Translations under genes and position numbers: made by a program
Assembly (NCBI GenBank): GCA_016081115.2
Contig: JABTTQ020001498.1
Coordinates: forward strand, 1 to 64,000
Source of the DNA: Rehmannia glutinosa
Lineage: Eukaryota > Streptophyta > Magnoliopsida > Lamiales > Orobanchaceae
Length of the DNA: 64,000 bases
Direction of reading: 5' to 3'
The notes under the pieces: model-generated
Database searches by the model: none
What the model saw: the letters and a program-made list of their open reading frames with translations, nothing else
Told to the model about the DNA's origin: nothing
Part shown: piece by piece, positions 1 through 11,453 of the stretch
How the letters are laid out: every line of letters begins with the position of its first letter
Numbering within the stretch: the stretch's first letter is position 1

Positions 1-357
1 ATATTAATTCTACAGTTATTAAGGTCAGTTGTTTGATTGACTGGAATTTTTCAATTTCTTTTTTATCAATTATCAAAACAATACAATTCCTTAGATAATG
101 GGAATCCCCTGAAAATGGTAGGATAAATATTATTTTTTCCAAGTTGTTGAAGAATGTGATTTTTTATTTATTCAGAAGTGATCTGTTAAGTAGAGACAAG
201 GAAGAAGATTAGTAATAGTAGTATTATAATTCAACTTTATGTTTGTATGCTCTCAATGGTCAAAATCATGTGAAGTCATCATCTTCTAGTAATGATTGAT
301 TATCTAATTTAGTTTGTGGCCTTCTCTAATAAAAGTAGTAATGGGTGGTTGCTTTTG
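1..357. other. AT-rich flank without recognised gene
   Basis: AT-rich sequence upstream of the LINE insertion. I see no coding pattern, terminal repeat or RNA gene. It probably belongs to whatever locus the LINE entered, and continues after the LINE at 3695. Confidence 0.5.
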
Positions 358-409
358 GAGTTTAGTTTTTTTTTTTTTTTTGAGGGTGAAAAACAGATTA
401 TATTAATAC

Positions 410-839
410 TTAAAGAGATCTCTCATCCTCTGGGAGGAGATGAGTAAGTTCAGAGGGAAACAAGCCAGAAAAACAACAACTACTCATGTTTGAAAAAACA
501 AATTTAGCTAGTAGATGGGCCATGACATTGGCCGTACGAGGACGAGCGAATAGTGAACGAATTGAAAGAGGTGCGAGTTCATGGATGTCGTCGATCACCC
601 GTCCAAGATATGTGAGGTTAGGGGTCGTGCTCGGTATGAGTTGGCGAGTGTTGGCGATCCGTTTCAGCCTCCACATGGTGTAATTGGAGCTCTTTGGCAA
701 GTTTTAGCCCTTCAAGGCAAGCTATGGCCTCCATGATGTCAATGGCGAATTCTTGGTTGTATTTCCGAGCTAGCACTTTAATCACTTCCCCATTAGACGC
801 TCGTATTGCTACGCCGATACCCGATCCTTCTCCTTTCAC
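410..839 (-). pseudogene. LINE RNase H fragment
   Basis: Plant LINE ORF2 often ends in an RNase H domain. The frame from 839 shows GIGVAIRASNGEV and the helix EAIACLEGLKLAKELQL followed by HHVEAETD, matching the E and D catalytic region. The C-terminal strand and helix continue in the frame 700-410, with PRTANVMAHLLAKFV giving the final N-x-x-AH-x-LA motif. A frameshift separates the halves. The stop lies near 410, about 30 bp before the poly(A) tract. Confidence 0.85.
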
Positions 840-1135
840 AATCGATGCGTCGAATTAATTTTGAACACTCCTTCCCAGACGCCAATGGGTTTCCTTGTTT
901 GCCTTCGACATGTTTCTTTGGTTTGTCTTTGTTGTCACGGTATTCTGTAAACATCTCAAGCCAAAGAAAAACATTCGGTATGGGTTAGATTTTTCCTTCA
1001 AAAGTTCGCATATTCCTCGCGTACCATAAAACCCACAAAGAACATAGCATACATTGAAACCACATCATCATCCTTAACTTTAGCCATTTATTGTTAGATC
1101 CGCCATAGAGGCTAGAGTGGTAGTAAGTGGTCGGG

Positions 1136-2002
1136 TCAAGCCGAGAAGTGGGAGGCGCGCGAGAAAAAAAGAGCTCCACGGGCAGTCCGTAGTGCATGTT
1201 CAATAGTTTCGGCTCCTTCGCCACATCGCTCGCAATATGGGTTAGGAACAACCTTCCGTCGAAATAATCTTTGCTCGAACGGGAAGTGCGTTGTGAAGCA
1301 TTTTCCACACAAAAATTTGCACCTTGGGAGGTATCGAAGTTTCCACACCCAATTCCATAAAGCGTTGGAATTTCTTTGAAGATGAGGGTCTGCTTGTGAA
1401 TTTGTTGTCCAAGGTCGACCAACCTTATATCCGGATTTGACGCTATATTGACCATTAGCCGTGAAATGCCATGCCCAGCCGGTCTTCGCACCAAAAATTA
1501 CGCAGTGGAATATTAAGGATCGTCCTAGCATCCTCATGCGTAAAGATTTGATGAACCAAGTCCACATTCCATTCCGCTTGCTCCTCGCGAAATAAATCTC
1601 TAACCAAAATATCCCCAGGTGTTTCACCATTGGGCGACAAGGGTGAAAATGTGATTCGGATGGTAGCCGAGGTCCTTCCAAACCCATGTCGAGTTCCGTT
1701 CCTATTAGCCGTCTAGAACCCTTTCGGATAATTTCTCTTCTGCGACAATACTTCGCCAGGTAAAAGCGGGGTTGTGACCAATTGTAGCGAGATAGAAAAT
1801 CTCCGTTCGGGTAATATCGAGCTTTTAGAGTGCGGGCTAGTAGAGAATTGTCATCCTGGATTAGTCGCCACCCTTGTTTGGCCAACATGGCTTTGTTAAA
1901 AATTGATAATTCTCTGAATCCAAGGCCCCCCTGATCTTTTGACTTGCACAAGGAATGCCATTGTAGCCAATGAATTTTTTGTTCGTCCTCTTTTGGCCCC
2001 AC
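1136..2002 (-). pseudogene. LINE thumb and zf-RVT region
   Basis: This frame continues ORF2 downstream of the RT palm. Early residues contain HWLQWHSLCKSKDQGGLGFR, a well-conserved stretch of plant LINE proteins. The C-terminal part has the zf-RVT pattern, including W-x-x-KLRYLPRCKFLCGK and the CERCGEGAETIEHAL zinc-finger core. Overlapping frames at 985-1494 and 1455-1640 pick up pieces of the same region, which indicates further small indels. Confidence 0.85.
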
Positions 2003-2167
2003 CGAAGCATGCCATAATTGAATTTAATTTTTGGCATATTTCTAATGGGATTTGGAAGCAACACATGATGTACGCGGAATTGCTTGAGCCACGCTTTTCA
2101 ATAGTGTCAACTTTCCGGCCGAGCATGATGGCCTTCCAGTTTTTCAACTTTTTCCCCACTCTATCGA

Positions 2168-3125
2168 TCAATGATTGGAATATCTCTTTTTTTTTTTTCG
2201 CCCCACACATGCTGGTAGTCCCAAATAAATTTGGTGTTTATCAACCTTGTGTACGCCCAACCGATTAGCTAATGCCAATGCGTTAGTTTGTTCGACACCC
2301 TTGCTAAAAGTGATTTCCGACTTTTCGAAATTAACCACTTGCCCAGATGCTTCCCCATACGTGGTAATGATATTCTGGATTTCTTGTATTTCGGTTGCCG
2401 TAGCTCGCCCAAAAATTATGTTGTCATCGGCAAAAAATAGATGGGATACATGGGTCCGCCTCGCAAATTTTAATACCATGAATTCTACCTGCAATCTCCG
2501 AGCATCTAATAAGGGAAGAGAAGGCCTCTGCACAAAATAGAAATAAATAGGGGGAGAGAGGGTCTCCTTGGCGGAGGCCTCTCGTGGGGACAAAAGAATT
2601 ACCGGGGATACCGTTAATAAGAATAGAATATGAAACCGTGGTAACACACCGCATAATAAGAGATGCAAGATGACCGGGTAAGCCTAGACGTATCATGACC
2701 TGATGCAGAAAGTCCCACTCAACCCTGTCATAAGCCTTGCTCATGTCAAGCTTGAGTGCGAAGGATCCTTTTTTAGTAGCTTTGCTATTTTTCATGGCGT
2801 GAAAAACCTCAAAGGCTAAAAGTGCATTGTCCGTTATCAAACGACCAGGAACAAAAGCTGATTGGCAGGGGTGGATAATATGGTTCAGCGCAATTTTAAG
2901 TCTATTAGCGATGACTTTAGTAATGATTTTAAAGATCACATTACAAAGGCTAATAGGCCTAAAATCACTGGGGAGGGAAGTGTTCTTTTTTTTGGGGATA
3001 AGGATGATGTGTGTATGATTAAGGGGTGAGGGGTCTGTTCCATTGTTAAGAATATTGAGGGTAGTAGCGACCACCTCTTTTTTTACTGTAGACCAAAATT
3101 TGGAAAAAAAGCGGCAGGCATACAT
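2168..3125 (-). pseudogene. LINE reverse transcriptase fragment
   Basis: Two overlapping frames (3125-2424 and 2668-2168) together carry the RT fingers and palm. Visible motifs are the HIILIPKK start, DFRPISLCN, QSAFVPGR, the catalytic-Asp motif KLDMSKAYDRVEW, and GLRQGDPLSPYLF. The catalytic FADD box follows in the second frame as FFADDNIIF. The switch of frame between GDPLSPYLF and FADD shows a frameshift near 2500-2600. Both catalytic Asp motifs are present, but in different frames, so no intact enzyme is made. Confidence 0.92.
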
Positions 3126-3682
3126 CTGTCGGGCAGGGCCTTTGAAGGGTGCATCCGGGAAAGTGCCGCGACAATTTCGGTCTCGATGAATGGTGCGCCA
3201 ATCTCAACTGGATTTCGCTAGGCATTCCAGGGTTTATCATCCGATGCCGAGTGAAATTTGGATTAGCAGTGGACGTGAATAAATTTACGTAGTATGTTTG
3301 AATCACTTTTGCAATGCCATCTTGGTCCTCCACCCATTGTCCAGAAGTGTTCATAATTTTTTCAATAGAGTTCCTCTTCTGTCGACCGCTAGCCATTTTA
3401 TGAAAGAAGGCCGTGTTCTTGTCGCCATCTTTGATCCAATTAGCCCGAGAGCGTTGGAACCACATGGTTTCTTCACGTCTCATTAAAGACATAATTTTAT
3501 GTTCCAATGCTTTAGCGGATGAGATATTGTTACGAACGGGTGGCAAGGTTTGAAGCTTTGCTAGTTGAGACCGTGCACAATCCAATTGCTTCTTAATCAT
3601 CCCAAAATGGGTAGCTTCCCATTGGAGAAGAGAAATCCCCAGTTGGTGAATTTTAGTCTTTGTCTGCGTAGGGGAGCCACTA
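3046..3682 (-). pseudogene. LINE ORF2 pre-RT linker fragment
   Basis: The reading frame contains the conserved plant LINE segment between endonuclease and RT, with the motif RANWIKDGDKNTAFFHK followed by an R-x-x-N-x-I stretch. The frame loses the family pattern near its low-coordinate end, where the RT continues in another frame, so at least one frameshift lies near 3120-3240. The upstream endonuclease is missing because the element is truncated at 3682. Confidence 0.85.
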
Positions 3683-3694
3683 GAGTTTAGTTTT

Positions 3695-4105
3695 ATTTGT
3701 AAACACAATGGATCAGTGTTACAGTCACTAATTGTTGGGAGTCGTATTAATTATGTGAATGGGAGTTGGGTTTGAATTAAATTAATGAAAATCCCTTTAT
3801 TCAAAAATTTAAGTAAGGTTAATATCTCGTTTCTTTTGACAATTTGTCTTTTAATTCTTGTACCAAAATCTTTTCTTGTGCTAAAAATAAAATAATTATA
3901 TTATATTTCTTTTTTTTGTGCCAAAAATATTTTGGTATACATTATATTATACTACTAATTTACTTCTTTTAAGTGATAGAAAGTTGTTATACATAGTGTA
4001 TGAATCTTTATGCAAATAATGTGAATTTACCATGATATTAACTTATTTAATTTACTTTGATAAAAACGTGTTCAATTCAGTATTGTTACTTGTTAATAGG
4101 TGAAA
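3695..4105. other. AT-rich leader between LINE and hAT gene
   Basis: This stretch follows the second copy of the LINE target duplication. I see no protein pattern. It probably contains the 5' end and leader of the hAT element that follows, but I could not identify a hAT terminal inverted repeat in it. Confidence 0.4.
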
Positions 4106-4666
4106 ATGTCATCATCTCAAGTCCTTGCTCAAGAATCTACATATCATCCTTCACTAGCAAGTTCTCAGCCAATAGCAGATAGTTCTCAACTATTGGCAGA
4201 TAATTCTCAACCACGTAAACCAACCATGTCTAGAGATATCCCAACACCAACTGACTCAAATCAAATACAATGCACGAATGAAAGCAACGAAGATTTCTCA
4301 TTAGGCAACAAAAGGGGTCTGAAATCAGTTGTGGGACCAATGATAAATGGAAGGCAGTATGCAATATTTGTTAAAAAAAAACTTGGAGGAGAAACAAAGA
4401 ATGGAACCAGCCACTTGCATGACCATTTTAAAATGTGTCCATTAAGAGAAACAAACAATATAAAACAAACATTTTTTAACCTCACGACAGATGCTAAGGG
4501 GAAAGTTTCCATTGGGATTTACACTTTTGATGAAGAAGTTGCAAGAAAAGATATGGCTACAATGATTATTTTACACGAGTACCCACTAAATATGGTGGAA
4601 CATATTGAGTTTCAAAGGTTTGTGGGTTCTCTTCAACTACTATTCAAAGTGGTTTCTCGAAATACG
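4106..4666 (+). pseudogene. hAT transposase N-terminus (BED-finger region)
   Basis: The ATG at 4106 starts a Ser/Gln-rich leader with a repeated SQPIADSSQLLADNSQP segment. A degraded BED zinc finger follows: the HLHDHFKMC half with its histidines and last cysteine is present, but the expected first C-x-x-C pair is missing from the preceding IFVKKKLGG stretch. Next come two hAT-typical segments, EVARKDMATMIILHEYPL and VEHIEFQRFVGSLQ. The frame ends in a stop at about 4667, and the family sequence resumes one frame over (VKSDILKIYDYEK), so a one-base deletion lies at about 4665. Confidence 0.85.
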
Positions 4667-5410
4667 TAAAAAGTGACATTCTAAAGATCTATGATTATGA
4701 GAAGGCAAAGACAGTGAAGTTGTTTGATAGAAATGTGAGTAGAGTCGCCATAACAACAAACATGTGGATGACAAGCAATCAAAAGAAAGGGTTTAAGGTC
4801 AGCACATCTCATTTTATTGATGATTTATGGAAGCTCCAAAGTCGAATTATCAGGTTATATCTTTTTAATAGTTTATATAATCAAATTAGTTTTACTTATA
4901 TGAATTGTTTTTAAACATGCGAATAATATTTAATTTTAGGTTTATCTATGTGCCATGCCCACATACATCTGAAGTCATTAGTGATGTGCTAATTGATTGT
5001 TTAATGGATTGGAATCTTGATCATAAATTATCTACTTTAACCGTAGATAATTGTACAACTAATGATGCAGGATTAATTCAATTTTGAGTAAGCTGGATGT
5101 GCATTCACTTTGGTTAGAAGGGTCATTGTTGCATATGCAGTGTTGTGCTCATATCTTGAATTTGATTGTGAGGGATGGTTTAGAAGTTATTGGTGATGGT
5201 ATTGAAAGAATTCATGCTAGTGTTGCTTTTTGGGTAGCCACTCCTAAAAGATGTGAGAGATTTGAAGAGACCACTCGTCAATTGAAAGTTTCTTTCACTA
5301 AGAAGTTGGTCTTAGATTGTAAGAATAGATGGAACTCTACATATGCAACTCTTTATATTACTATTTGCAATAAGGATGTCTTCAATCGATTGAAACAACG
5401 AGAGCCTCTT
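4667..5410 (+). pseudogene. hAT transposase catalytic core, first part
   Basis: After the frameshift the gene reads VKSDILKIYDYEK then VAITTNMWMTSNQKKGF. The family has TTDMW here, so the first catalytic Asp is replaced by Asn. A likely intron runs 4854-4939 (GT to AG), and the reading resumes with FIYVPCPHTSEVI. The second catalytic Asp is in LTVDNCTTNDA. A second frameshift lies near 5086. The frame from 5084 has LEGSLLHMQCCAHILNLIV and the CKNRWNSTY motif, both hallmarks of plant hAT transposases. The coding sequence is cut at 5410 by the Mutator-like element. Confidence 0.88.
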
Positions 5411-5690
5411 GGCTAATTTAATAAACTAAAGTAATTTTAAAATCTATTTGACAAATTAATGTCAAAAAAAGAATCATTAATAATATATGTGAAAACAGAG
5501 TTATATTCTCTGTTTTCTATTTTTTTTTAATTTGTTTTGAGAAAATTTATTTATTTATTTTATTGGTTTTTAATTTTCAGAAATTATTTTTTATTTAAAA
5601 GAAAAAACTTGAACTAACTCGAATACGGCCGATAAGTTTAAAGGATTGGAAATGGTAGCCCGACCACGATATGATAAAAATTCAAAATCC
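5411..5690 (+). repeat. Left long terminal inverted repeat of the Mutator-like element
   Basis: It pairs with the reverse complement of about 6440-6711, with scattered mismatches and small indels. The outer 70 bp are the best conserved. A further copy of the same terminus lies internally at about 6300-6388. Confidence 0.85.
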
Positions 5691-6439
5691 GAATACGGCC
5701 CGATAAGCTTAACGGACCCGCCCTAGCCCACCTCAAGACCCGTCGGGGCGGGTCTAGCAGGCCAATATTTTTTTAATTGCCATAATTTAATTTTTTGTAT
5801 TCGTGGCCAAATTTTTAAAAGAAATCCAATGCCGATAAGTCAAAAAAAATAATAAATATAATTATGAAACTTATTATAACTATATTTTACAACTATTTAG
5901 CTACTATTAGGATTTTTTTTCAAAAAAAAAAAAAACTAGTATTAGGATCTTGCAATAGTACTCAAATAATACTCAAAATAAATATTCAAAGTATAATATT
6001 ATAAGAGGTTTTTTTTTAAAATATATTACAATATTACATGTTATAGAAGTAAATTAAAATTAATATAAGAGTGAAATCTAAAAGTAAATAATGAAAAGAT
6101 ATGTAAATAAATATTAAAAAATATAATAAATATATATGGCGTGGCGGGTCCCGCACCGAACCCAAGCAGATTTTGTATTTTTAGACCCGAGACCCATTTA
6201 ACCCGGTCTAGACCTACCCCAACAGAGCAGGTTTGATGCGGGGCGGGTTATACCGAAAAATAGTGTATGTATTTTCAAATTTGTAAAGTAAAAAAAAAAA
6301 ACAGAGTTCATATATAATTAAAGTTTCTTTTTTTTGACATTAATTATTTAAATAGATTTTAAAAGTACTTTAGTTTAATAAATTAGCCCCATTAACATGT
6401 AGGGTACTCATCCATGTAACGGTATTAATGGGTCGTGCC

Positions 6440-6711
6440 TGCGCTATTGGATTTTTATCTTGTCGTATTCGGGCTATTATTTCCAGTCCGTTAAGCTTAT
6501 CGGGATGTGTGTTGGGCTAGTTGAAGTTTTTTTTAAATAGAAAATAATTTTTGAAAATTAAAAACTAATAAAATAAATAAATTTTCTAAAAAAATTAAAA
6601 AATTAGAAAATAGAGTTATGAACTCTGTTTCACATATATTTTTAATGATTCTTTTTTTGGCATTAATTTGTCAAATATATTTTAAAATTACTTTAGTTTA
6701 TTAAATTAGTC
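6440..6711 (-). repeat. Right long terminal inverted repeat of the Mutator-like element
   Basis: This is the inverted partner of 5411-5690. The outermost 20 bp differ by one base from the left end. Confidence 0.85.
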
Positions 6712-6720
6712 GAGCCTCTT

Positions 6721-7520
6721 TATAAGTCTCTTCGACAGATGATGATTGGCAAGGGCTAAAGAAATATGTGATAAATTGAAATTGTCCAATAGTGTAACTG
6801 AGATGTTTTCAGGGACTTAATATCCTACTGTCAATCTATATTTTCCTTGTGGAATTAGAATGGCTTTGAGGTGGTGGATTACTTGTGGGCATCCTGACAT
6901 TGAAGTTATGGCAACAAAAATGTTAGAAAAAATTGTCAAGTATTGGTCTGTAACTTATGGTATTATGAGTACAACTACAGTTTTAGATCCTAGATAGAAG
7001 CTTAAATTGTTGCACTACTACTTTACTCTTCTTTATGGCGATGATGATGCAAAGAGAAAAATCCAAAGAATTCAAGAGCTTTGTTATGATTTGGTAGTTA
7101 AATACTCAATCAAATTAAAAATGAGTGGAAACGGTGGTTCTTATCAATTTTCTACAAGCTCTTCACATTCATCTGTTACTAATCTTGATGATGTAGATCC
7201 AATGACCAATTATGATGCATTTGTTGCTTCTGATTCTGATAATGATACTATCATAACAGAATTGGATCGTTCTTTGGAGGAGCGTGTGATACCAAGAAAG
7301 ACTGATTTTGATATATTAAGTTTGTGTAAGAACGCACTTAAGTATCCTACTTTACAATTAATTGTTAGAGATGTTCTGACCATTCCTGTATCTATTGTGG
7401 CTTCAGAGTCAACATTTAGCATGAGTGGGAGATTCGTAAGCCCACATCGCAGCAAACTTCATCAGGACACATTAGAAGCTTTGATGTGTGCACAAGATTG
7501 GTTAGGGGCTGAAATAAATG
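6721..7520 (+). pseudogene. hAT transposase C-terminal half with dimerisation domain
   Basis: The sequence resumes directly after the Mutator target duplication with family motifs MALRWWITCGHPDIEVMA and, after a stop at 6995 in the TTTVLDPR segment, the frame 7007-7522. Near its end are YPTLQLIVRDVLTIPVS and VASESTFSMSGRF, which contains the third catalytic residue (Glu), followed by HRSKLHQDTLEALMCAQDWL. This is the hAT family dimerisation domain. An intron probably starts after AEIN at about 7520 with GTGTGT; its TA-rich part took two insertions, and the final exon lies at 13066. Confidence 0.9.
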
Positions 7521-7552
7521 GTGTGTGTCTGTGTATGTGTCTATATATATAT

Positions 7553-10088
7553 GGATGGGATCTCATGTGGCAGTCTGTTACCATGTGGCAGTGTGGACAG
7601 ATCCCATCCATCCATCCTAATCAATCAATGGTTTAGATTAGGCCTAAAATACACTATTTTACATTTATTTTATATGTCAAAAGGGCAGATCGGTAACTAT
7701 AAAAATTGATTAAAAAAATACCACAATTATTTACCTAGAATCAAGGGCCATATTGGTTATCAGCTTTCCATAACAGAAACGATGAACTAGGGGCAAAATA
7801 ACAGATTCTTTAATCTTCTTCACTCCACATTCACGATAAACAACAGGAAAAAGAGAAAACTGCACAAAATTCATAGAAAACGATAATATTATACATTAGA
7901 AGCATATTTTGGTGTATATATTTGCATACTTCCGTGTTTTATAATCAAAAAAATTACTGTGTACAAATAATTCCATTACAATACCATAAAATCATATTCT
8001 GGTATACACTTGACCAATATTTGGTGATAATATAAATATTCAGTGCATTGTTAGATGTTTAATTTAGAATATTGTATGATAATACTGAAACTATTGTATA
8101 TTTTGAAAATTAATTAAAAAACTTGACCTAAAGCATAAATGCTTTGAGTGTGTAATTGCTATATGCGTGCCTGTTTATTGTTAATTATACACAACGTCAT
8201 AAGTGATTATGCGCCAACTTGTCTTGTGTTCATGTTTTTTGGTATTTTAATACCGTTCTCAATTTTAAATCTATATGCCTGCCAATAGACTACTAATTGT
8301 ATACCAACACAGTTTTAATTGTGTGTTTGTAATATAAATTGAGGTTTAAGTTTTTAACCGATCACATTGAAATCCAAAAATTATCAGCAGTTAAAGTACT
8401 ATAGTACAAAAATTGCTTATAAATTATGCATTGACACGGTTCATTAAACAACTGCATAAAAAAATATCAGGGACTCATTTATAAAACGTGTATACACCAA
8501 AACTATCAGCAATTACACCTAATGTTCTCTTTTCTACCAACCAATAAATTAACCTCCCTGGTAATTCTTCAATGTTTATACCCAACAAACTCCTGAAGCC
8601 CATTTCAATTACAACTCTAGTCTGAAAATTGTTGAGACGAACCAATGCGCCCAATAGAACATTAGGCACAAATCTTGTCCTCGGTTTGGGCATCGAAGCT
8701 TTCAAAGCAGAATTTGCGGTCTTGGACCTCTGATTAACATCACGCGCACCCTCGATTGGCCTTGGAGATGCAGATCTCTTCCTGTTTCCTCATGCCATTG
8801 AACCTGGAATTAAAAAATATTTGTGAAAATATTACACTATGCACATGAACTATACTAATTCTGCAATGTAGCAAAGAGAATACAACATCTAAAATAATTG
8901 TGCACTAAATGTACTCTAACTGTGTACGGAACTAATACTATTTAAACATCATTTGTATGTCCATTATATACAAATTGCCACACTTAAACAATGCATCAAA
9001 ACACATATTCATGATATTATAACAATACTAAATGTATACTAATACATATATACATTGCCTTTTTTTTTGGTCCAGTGGTCATACAAAAACACCAAAATCT
9101 ATTTATTTATATATGAAAGGTAGGAAAACGTATATCATTCCAGGGGTAATCTACACCAAAATAACAAGGTGGTTCACCAAATAGAAACACAAAAAAGAGT
9201 TAATTTAGTGGAAGGGTTATACCAAAAGTACTAAAAGATATATCATACTTACGCAAATTTACACCAAATAAAAAAGGAATGATTTCCCTCAGAAAGGACG
9301 AAAATCCAATTTCAATAACATAAACATTACACAATCCATTACCTAAATATACATCGTTTTTACCTAATTTAATACAAAAATATCTCTCCCAAAATCTGCC
9401 ACATTTCGCACAAAAAATATTTCCATAAGCAAAAAAAAGAGAGAGAGAGAGAGAGATTATGTAAAATCGATGAACAAAACCCTAGGAGCTTCAAAATAAA
9501 TAAATAAAAAATGTGGGCTCTACTTACTGCAACTAACACCCAAAACCCAGAAAAACATCATCATGATTCGACATAAAATGAAGAAAAAATGAAGGATAAA
9601 CCCTTACTACAAAAAAGTACACTCAAAAAATTGGAAAAAATGGAATAAGAATCTGACCTTTACCAATACTACCAAGGTCGTTTGGTACTTTGATGTCGGA
9701 ATGGAACCTGAAAATCTTCGAAAACTGACACAGTATTCTTATTCTCGGCGGGCGACAGTAGAATGGAGGAGAAAGAGAAGAAACGGTGGGTTGAAAAAGT
9801 GAAGAAGAAAGAGAGGAAAAGAAGGGTTATGATTTTTTGTAAAAACTGAGATTGCAAGAAAGTAGGAACCGATTGAATGAAATCCCAAAAAAAGGGGGGA
9901 TTATGGGGGGTTACCAAAAATGGCAATGTGATTATGTGTACAAAATTCCCATTATGCCCTTAAATGGGCTGAGTTGAATATACAAAAAAAAATTCGAAAA
10001 AACAAGGGCCTTAGGATTAAACAAGATAGTGGCTTAGATTGATCCACACTGTCACATGGTAAGGCCCTTGCCACATATGATCCTATAC
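7553..10088. mobile_element. TA-microsatellite TIR element A
   Basis: The left end (GGATGGGATCTCATGTGGCA) and the reverse complement of the right end (AGGTATAGGATCATATGTGG) are related. Both continue with ACCATGTGRCAGTGTGGA about 15 bp further in. A short TA array borders the left side and (CT)n(TA)n borders the right. The body is AT-rich with many short degenerate direct repeats, and carries one ORF remnant (8475-8789, minus). A second copy in inverse orientation ends at 49669. No transposase is seen. The superfamily is undetermined, since TA duplications cannot be told apart from the microsatellite. Confidence 0.8.
8475..8789 (-). pseudogene. Basic ORF remnant with EMGFRSLL motif
   Basis: The frame is open from 8789 to 8475. 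An ATG at 8798 is followed two codons later by TGA, so the original start may be lost; the first internal ATG is at 8705. The N-terminus is basic (NRKRSASPRP, NLS-like). Then comes NNFQTRVVIEMGFRSLLGI and ELPGRLIYWLVE. From memory this resembles the N-terminal part of uncharacterised plant transposon-borne proteins that continue into a Ulp1-like protease region in some elements. That link is an inference. Related ORFs occur at 11196-11453 and, more weakly, 50979-51125. Confidence 0.5.

Positions 10089-10152
<64 letters not shown>
10089..10152. repeat. Compound (CT)n(TA)n microsatellite
   Basis: About twelve CT units run into about twenty TA units. The array is shared as a border by element A on the left and element C on the right. 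Confidence 0.97.
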
Positions 10153-10154
<2 letters not shown>

Positions 10155-10331
10155 GTTGGTTCTTATGAGACCATCTCTTAGGGTGAAGACCGTAAGGACT
10201 CATCTGGACCGTTATAACAAATCAATGGATGGATGAAATTCACACATTAAATATAGTATTGTTGTTGTCATTCATTTAGAATAAGGGCAAAATTGCCTGA
10301 TCAAAATATTGCATATTTTTCGTCCATAATC

Positions 10332-10502
10332 CAGATAATTAATGATATCTACTTATCATATCTATTAGCTATATATAGGAATTGGAATCACCAATAATAG
10401 GCTATATTTTAGCAATAATCAAGATAATTAATGATATTTACTTACCATATCTATTAGCTAAATTTTAGCTATATTTTAGGAATTGGAATCACCGATAATA
10501 AT
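10332..10502 (+). repeat. Direct repeat of about 90 bp, two copies
   Basis: Both copies contain GATAATTAATGATAT and end in GGAATTGGAATCACC, at about 10332-10395 and 10425-10495. They are part of the left subterminal region of element C. Confidence 0.75.
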
Positions 10503-10510
10503 AATCCCAC

Positions 10511-11180
10511 TGCAAGGGGCAAATCGTATTAATGTATATTTAACTACATATTGATGTATTTATACGTATAATATGTTGCATATTTTGCTTGGTGGTAAAA
10601 TTGTTTGAATCAAAAATATGTGATTCTTGTAATGTTGCATTTTTACCATTAAATTGAAGTATTTATAACTCTATTGTGGTATATTTGATACAAAATTTGA
10701 TGACATTATGGTGCAATTATTTCATGAATTAGCAAAAAATTATATGAAGTCACATAAAATGCAAGGGGCAAATTCATATCGTATTAATGCATATTTAGCT
10801 ATATACTGATGTATTTATACGTATAATATGTTGCATATTTTGCTTGGTGGTAAAATTGTTTGAATCAAAAATATGTGATTCTTGTAATATTGTATTTTTA
10901 CCATTAAATTGATGTATTTATAACTATGTTGTGGTGCATTTGATACGAAATTTGATGATATTATGGTGCAATTATTTCATGAATTAGCAAAATGCTATGA
11001 AGTCACATAAAATGCATGGTGCGAATCCAAAATCGTATTAATACATATTTAACTATATAATGATGTATTTATACGTATAATATATTGCATCTATCGCTTG
11101 GTGGTAAAATTGTATGAATCAAAAATATGTGATTCTCGTAATTTTGCATTTTTATCATTATATTTGATGTATTTATAAAT
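10511..11180 (+). repeat. Tandem array of about 250-bp units
   Basis: Units begin TGCAAGGGGCAAAT (10511), TGCAAGGGGCAAAT (10760) and TGCATGGTGCGAAT (11013), giving periods of 249 and 253 bp; the third unit is partial. Each unit holds ATACGTATAATATGTTGCAT or a close variant and CTTGGTGGTAAAATTG. Confidence 0.9.
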
Positions 11181-11195
11181 AAGACGAGTAGGGTA

Positions 11196-11453
11196 TTAAG
11201 TAATCCTAAGCAACAACAACCCGCCAAATCTCATTTCGACTACATCATCCTTCTGAAAATCACTAAACTCTGCTATCGCATTAACCAATAGTGTAGGATT
11301 AGACCTAGTCAGGACTTTCGGATGATTGAGCTTCCACGCCTTCTTAGCTTTAGATTTGCCACTCTTCACTCTTTTGGCACCAGAACTACCCTCCTCCTTG
11401 CCTCCATCATCCCCTCCTAGCGAAATCTCCCTCTTTTGTTTAGACTTAGACAT
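11196..11453 (-). CDS. Small basic ORF of element C, EMRFGGLL motif
   Basis: The ATG at 11453 begins MSKSKQKREISLGG, rich in Lys, Ser and Gly, consistent with a nuclear-localised N-terminus. The C-terminal part reads NAIAEFSDFQKDDVVEMRFG then GLLLL. This aligns with the element A remnant (NNFQTRVVIEMGFRSLL), so the two ORFs are homologous although the element ends differ. The frame stops soon after, where the related remnant continues for about 30 residues, so it may be one exon or a truncated gene. No biochemical function can be assigned. Confidence 0.5.
   Translation of the reverse strand: MSKSKQKREISLGGDDGGKEEGSSGAKRVKSGKSKAKKAWKLNHPKVLTRSNPTLLVNAIAEFSDFQKDDVVEMRFGGLLLLRIT

Larger units (their letters stand above)
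370..3682 (-). mobile_element. 5'-truncated LINE (non-LTR retrotransposon)
   Basis: The minus strand holds the ORF2 of a plant LINE in domain order: pre-RT linker, reverse transcriptase, thumb plus zf-RVT finger, RNase H. A 16-base T-run at 366-381 on the plus strand is the poly(A) tail of the minus-strand element. The 12-mer GAGTTTAGTTTT occurs at 358-369 and again at 3683-3694, giving an exact target-site duplication. The endonuclease domain and ORF1 are absent, so the copy is 5'-truncated, as expected of target-primed reverse transcription. Several frameshifts and stops break the reading frame, so it cannot move by itself. Confidence 0.95.
5411..6711. mobile_element. Non-autonomous Mutator-like element
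   Basis: The 9-mer GAGCCTCTT is duplicated exactly at 5402-5410 and 6712-6720, interrupting the hAT coding sequence. A 9-bp duplication is diagnostic of Mutator-like elements. The ends begin GGCTAATTTAATAAACTAAA and, on the other strand, GACTAATTTAATAAACTAAA. Homology between the ends continues inward for about 270 bp, including the segment GATAAGCTTAACGGAC. The element is 1301 bp with no ORF of note, so it depends on a transposase elsewhere. A GC-richer block at 6139-6245 stands out inside it. Confidence 0.92.

Noticed and set aside
10089..10152. CRISPR-like or satellite array
   Set aside because: It is a simple dinucleotide microsatellite; there are no spacers and the genome is a plant nuclear one.
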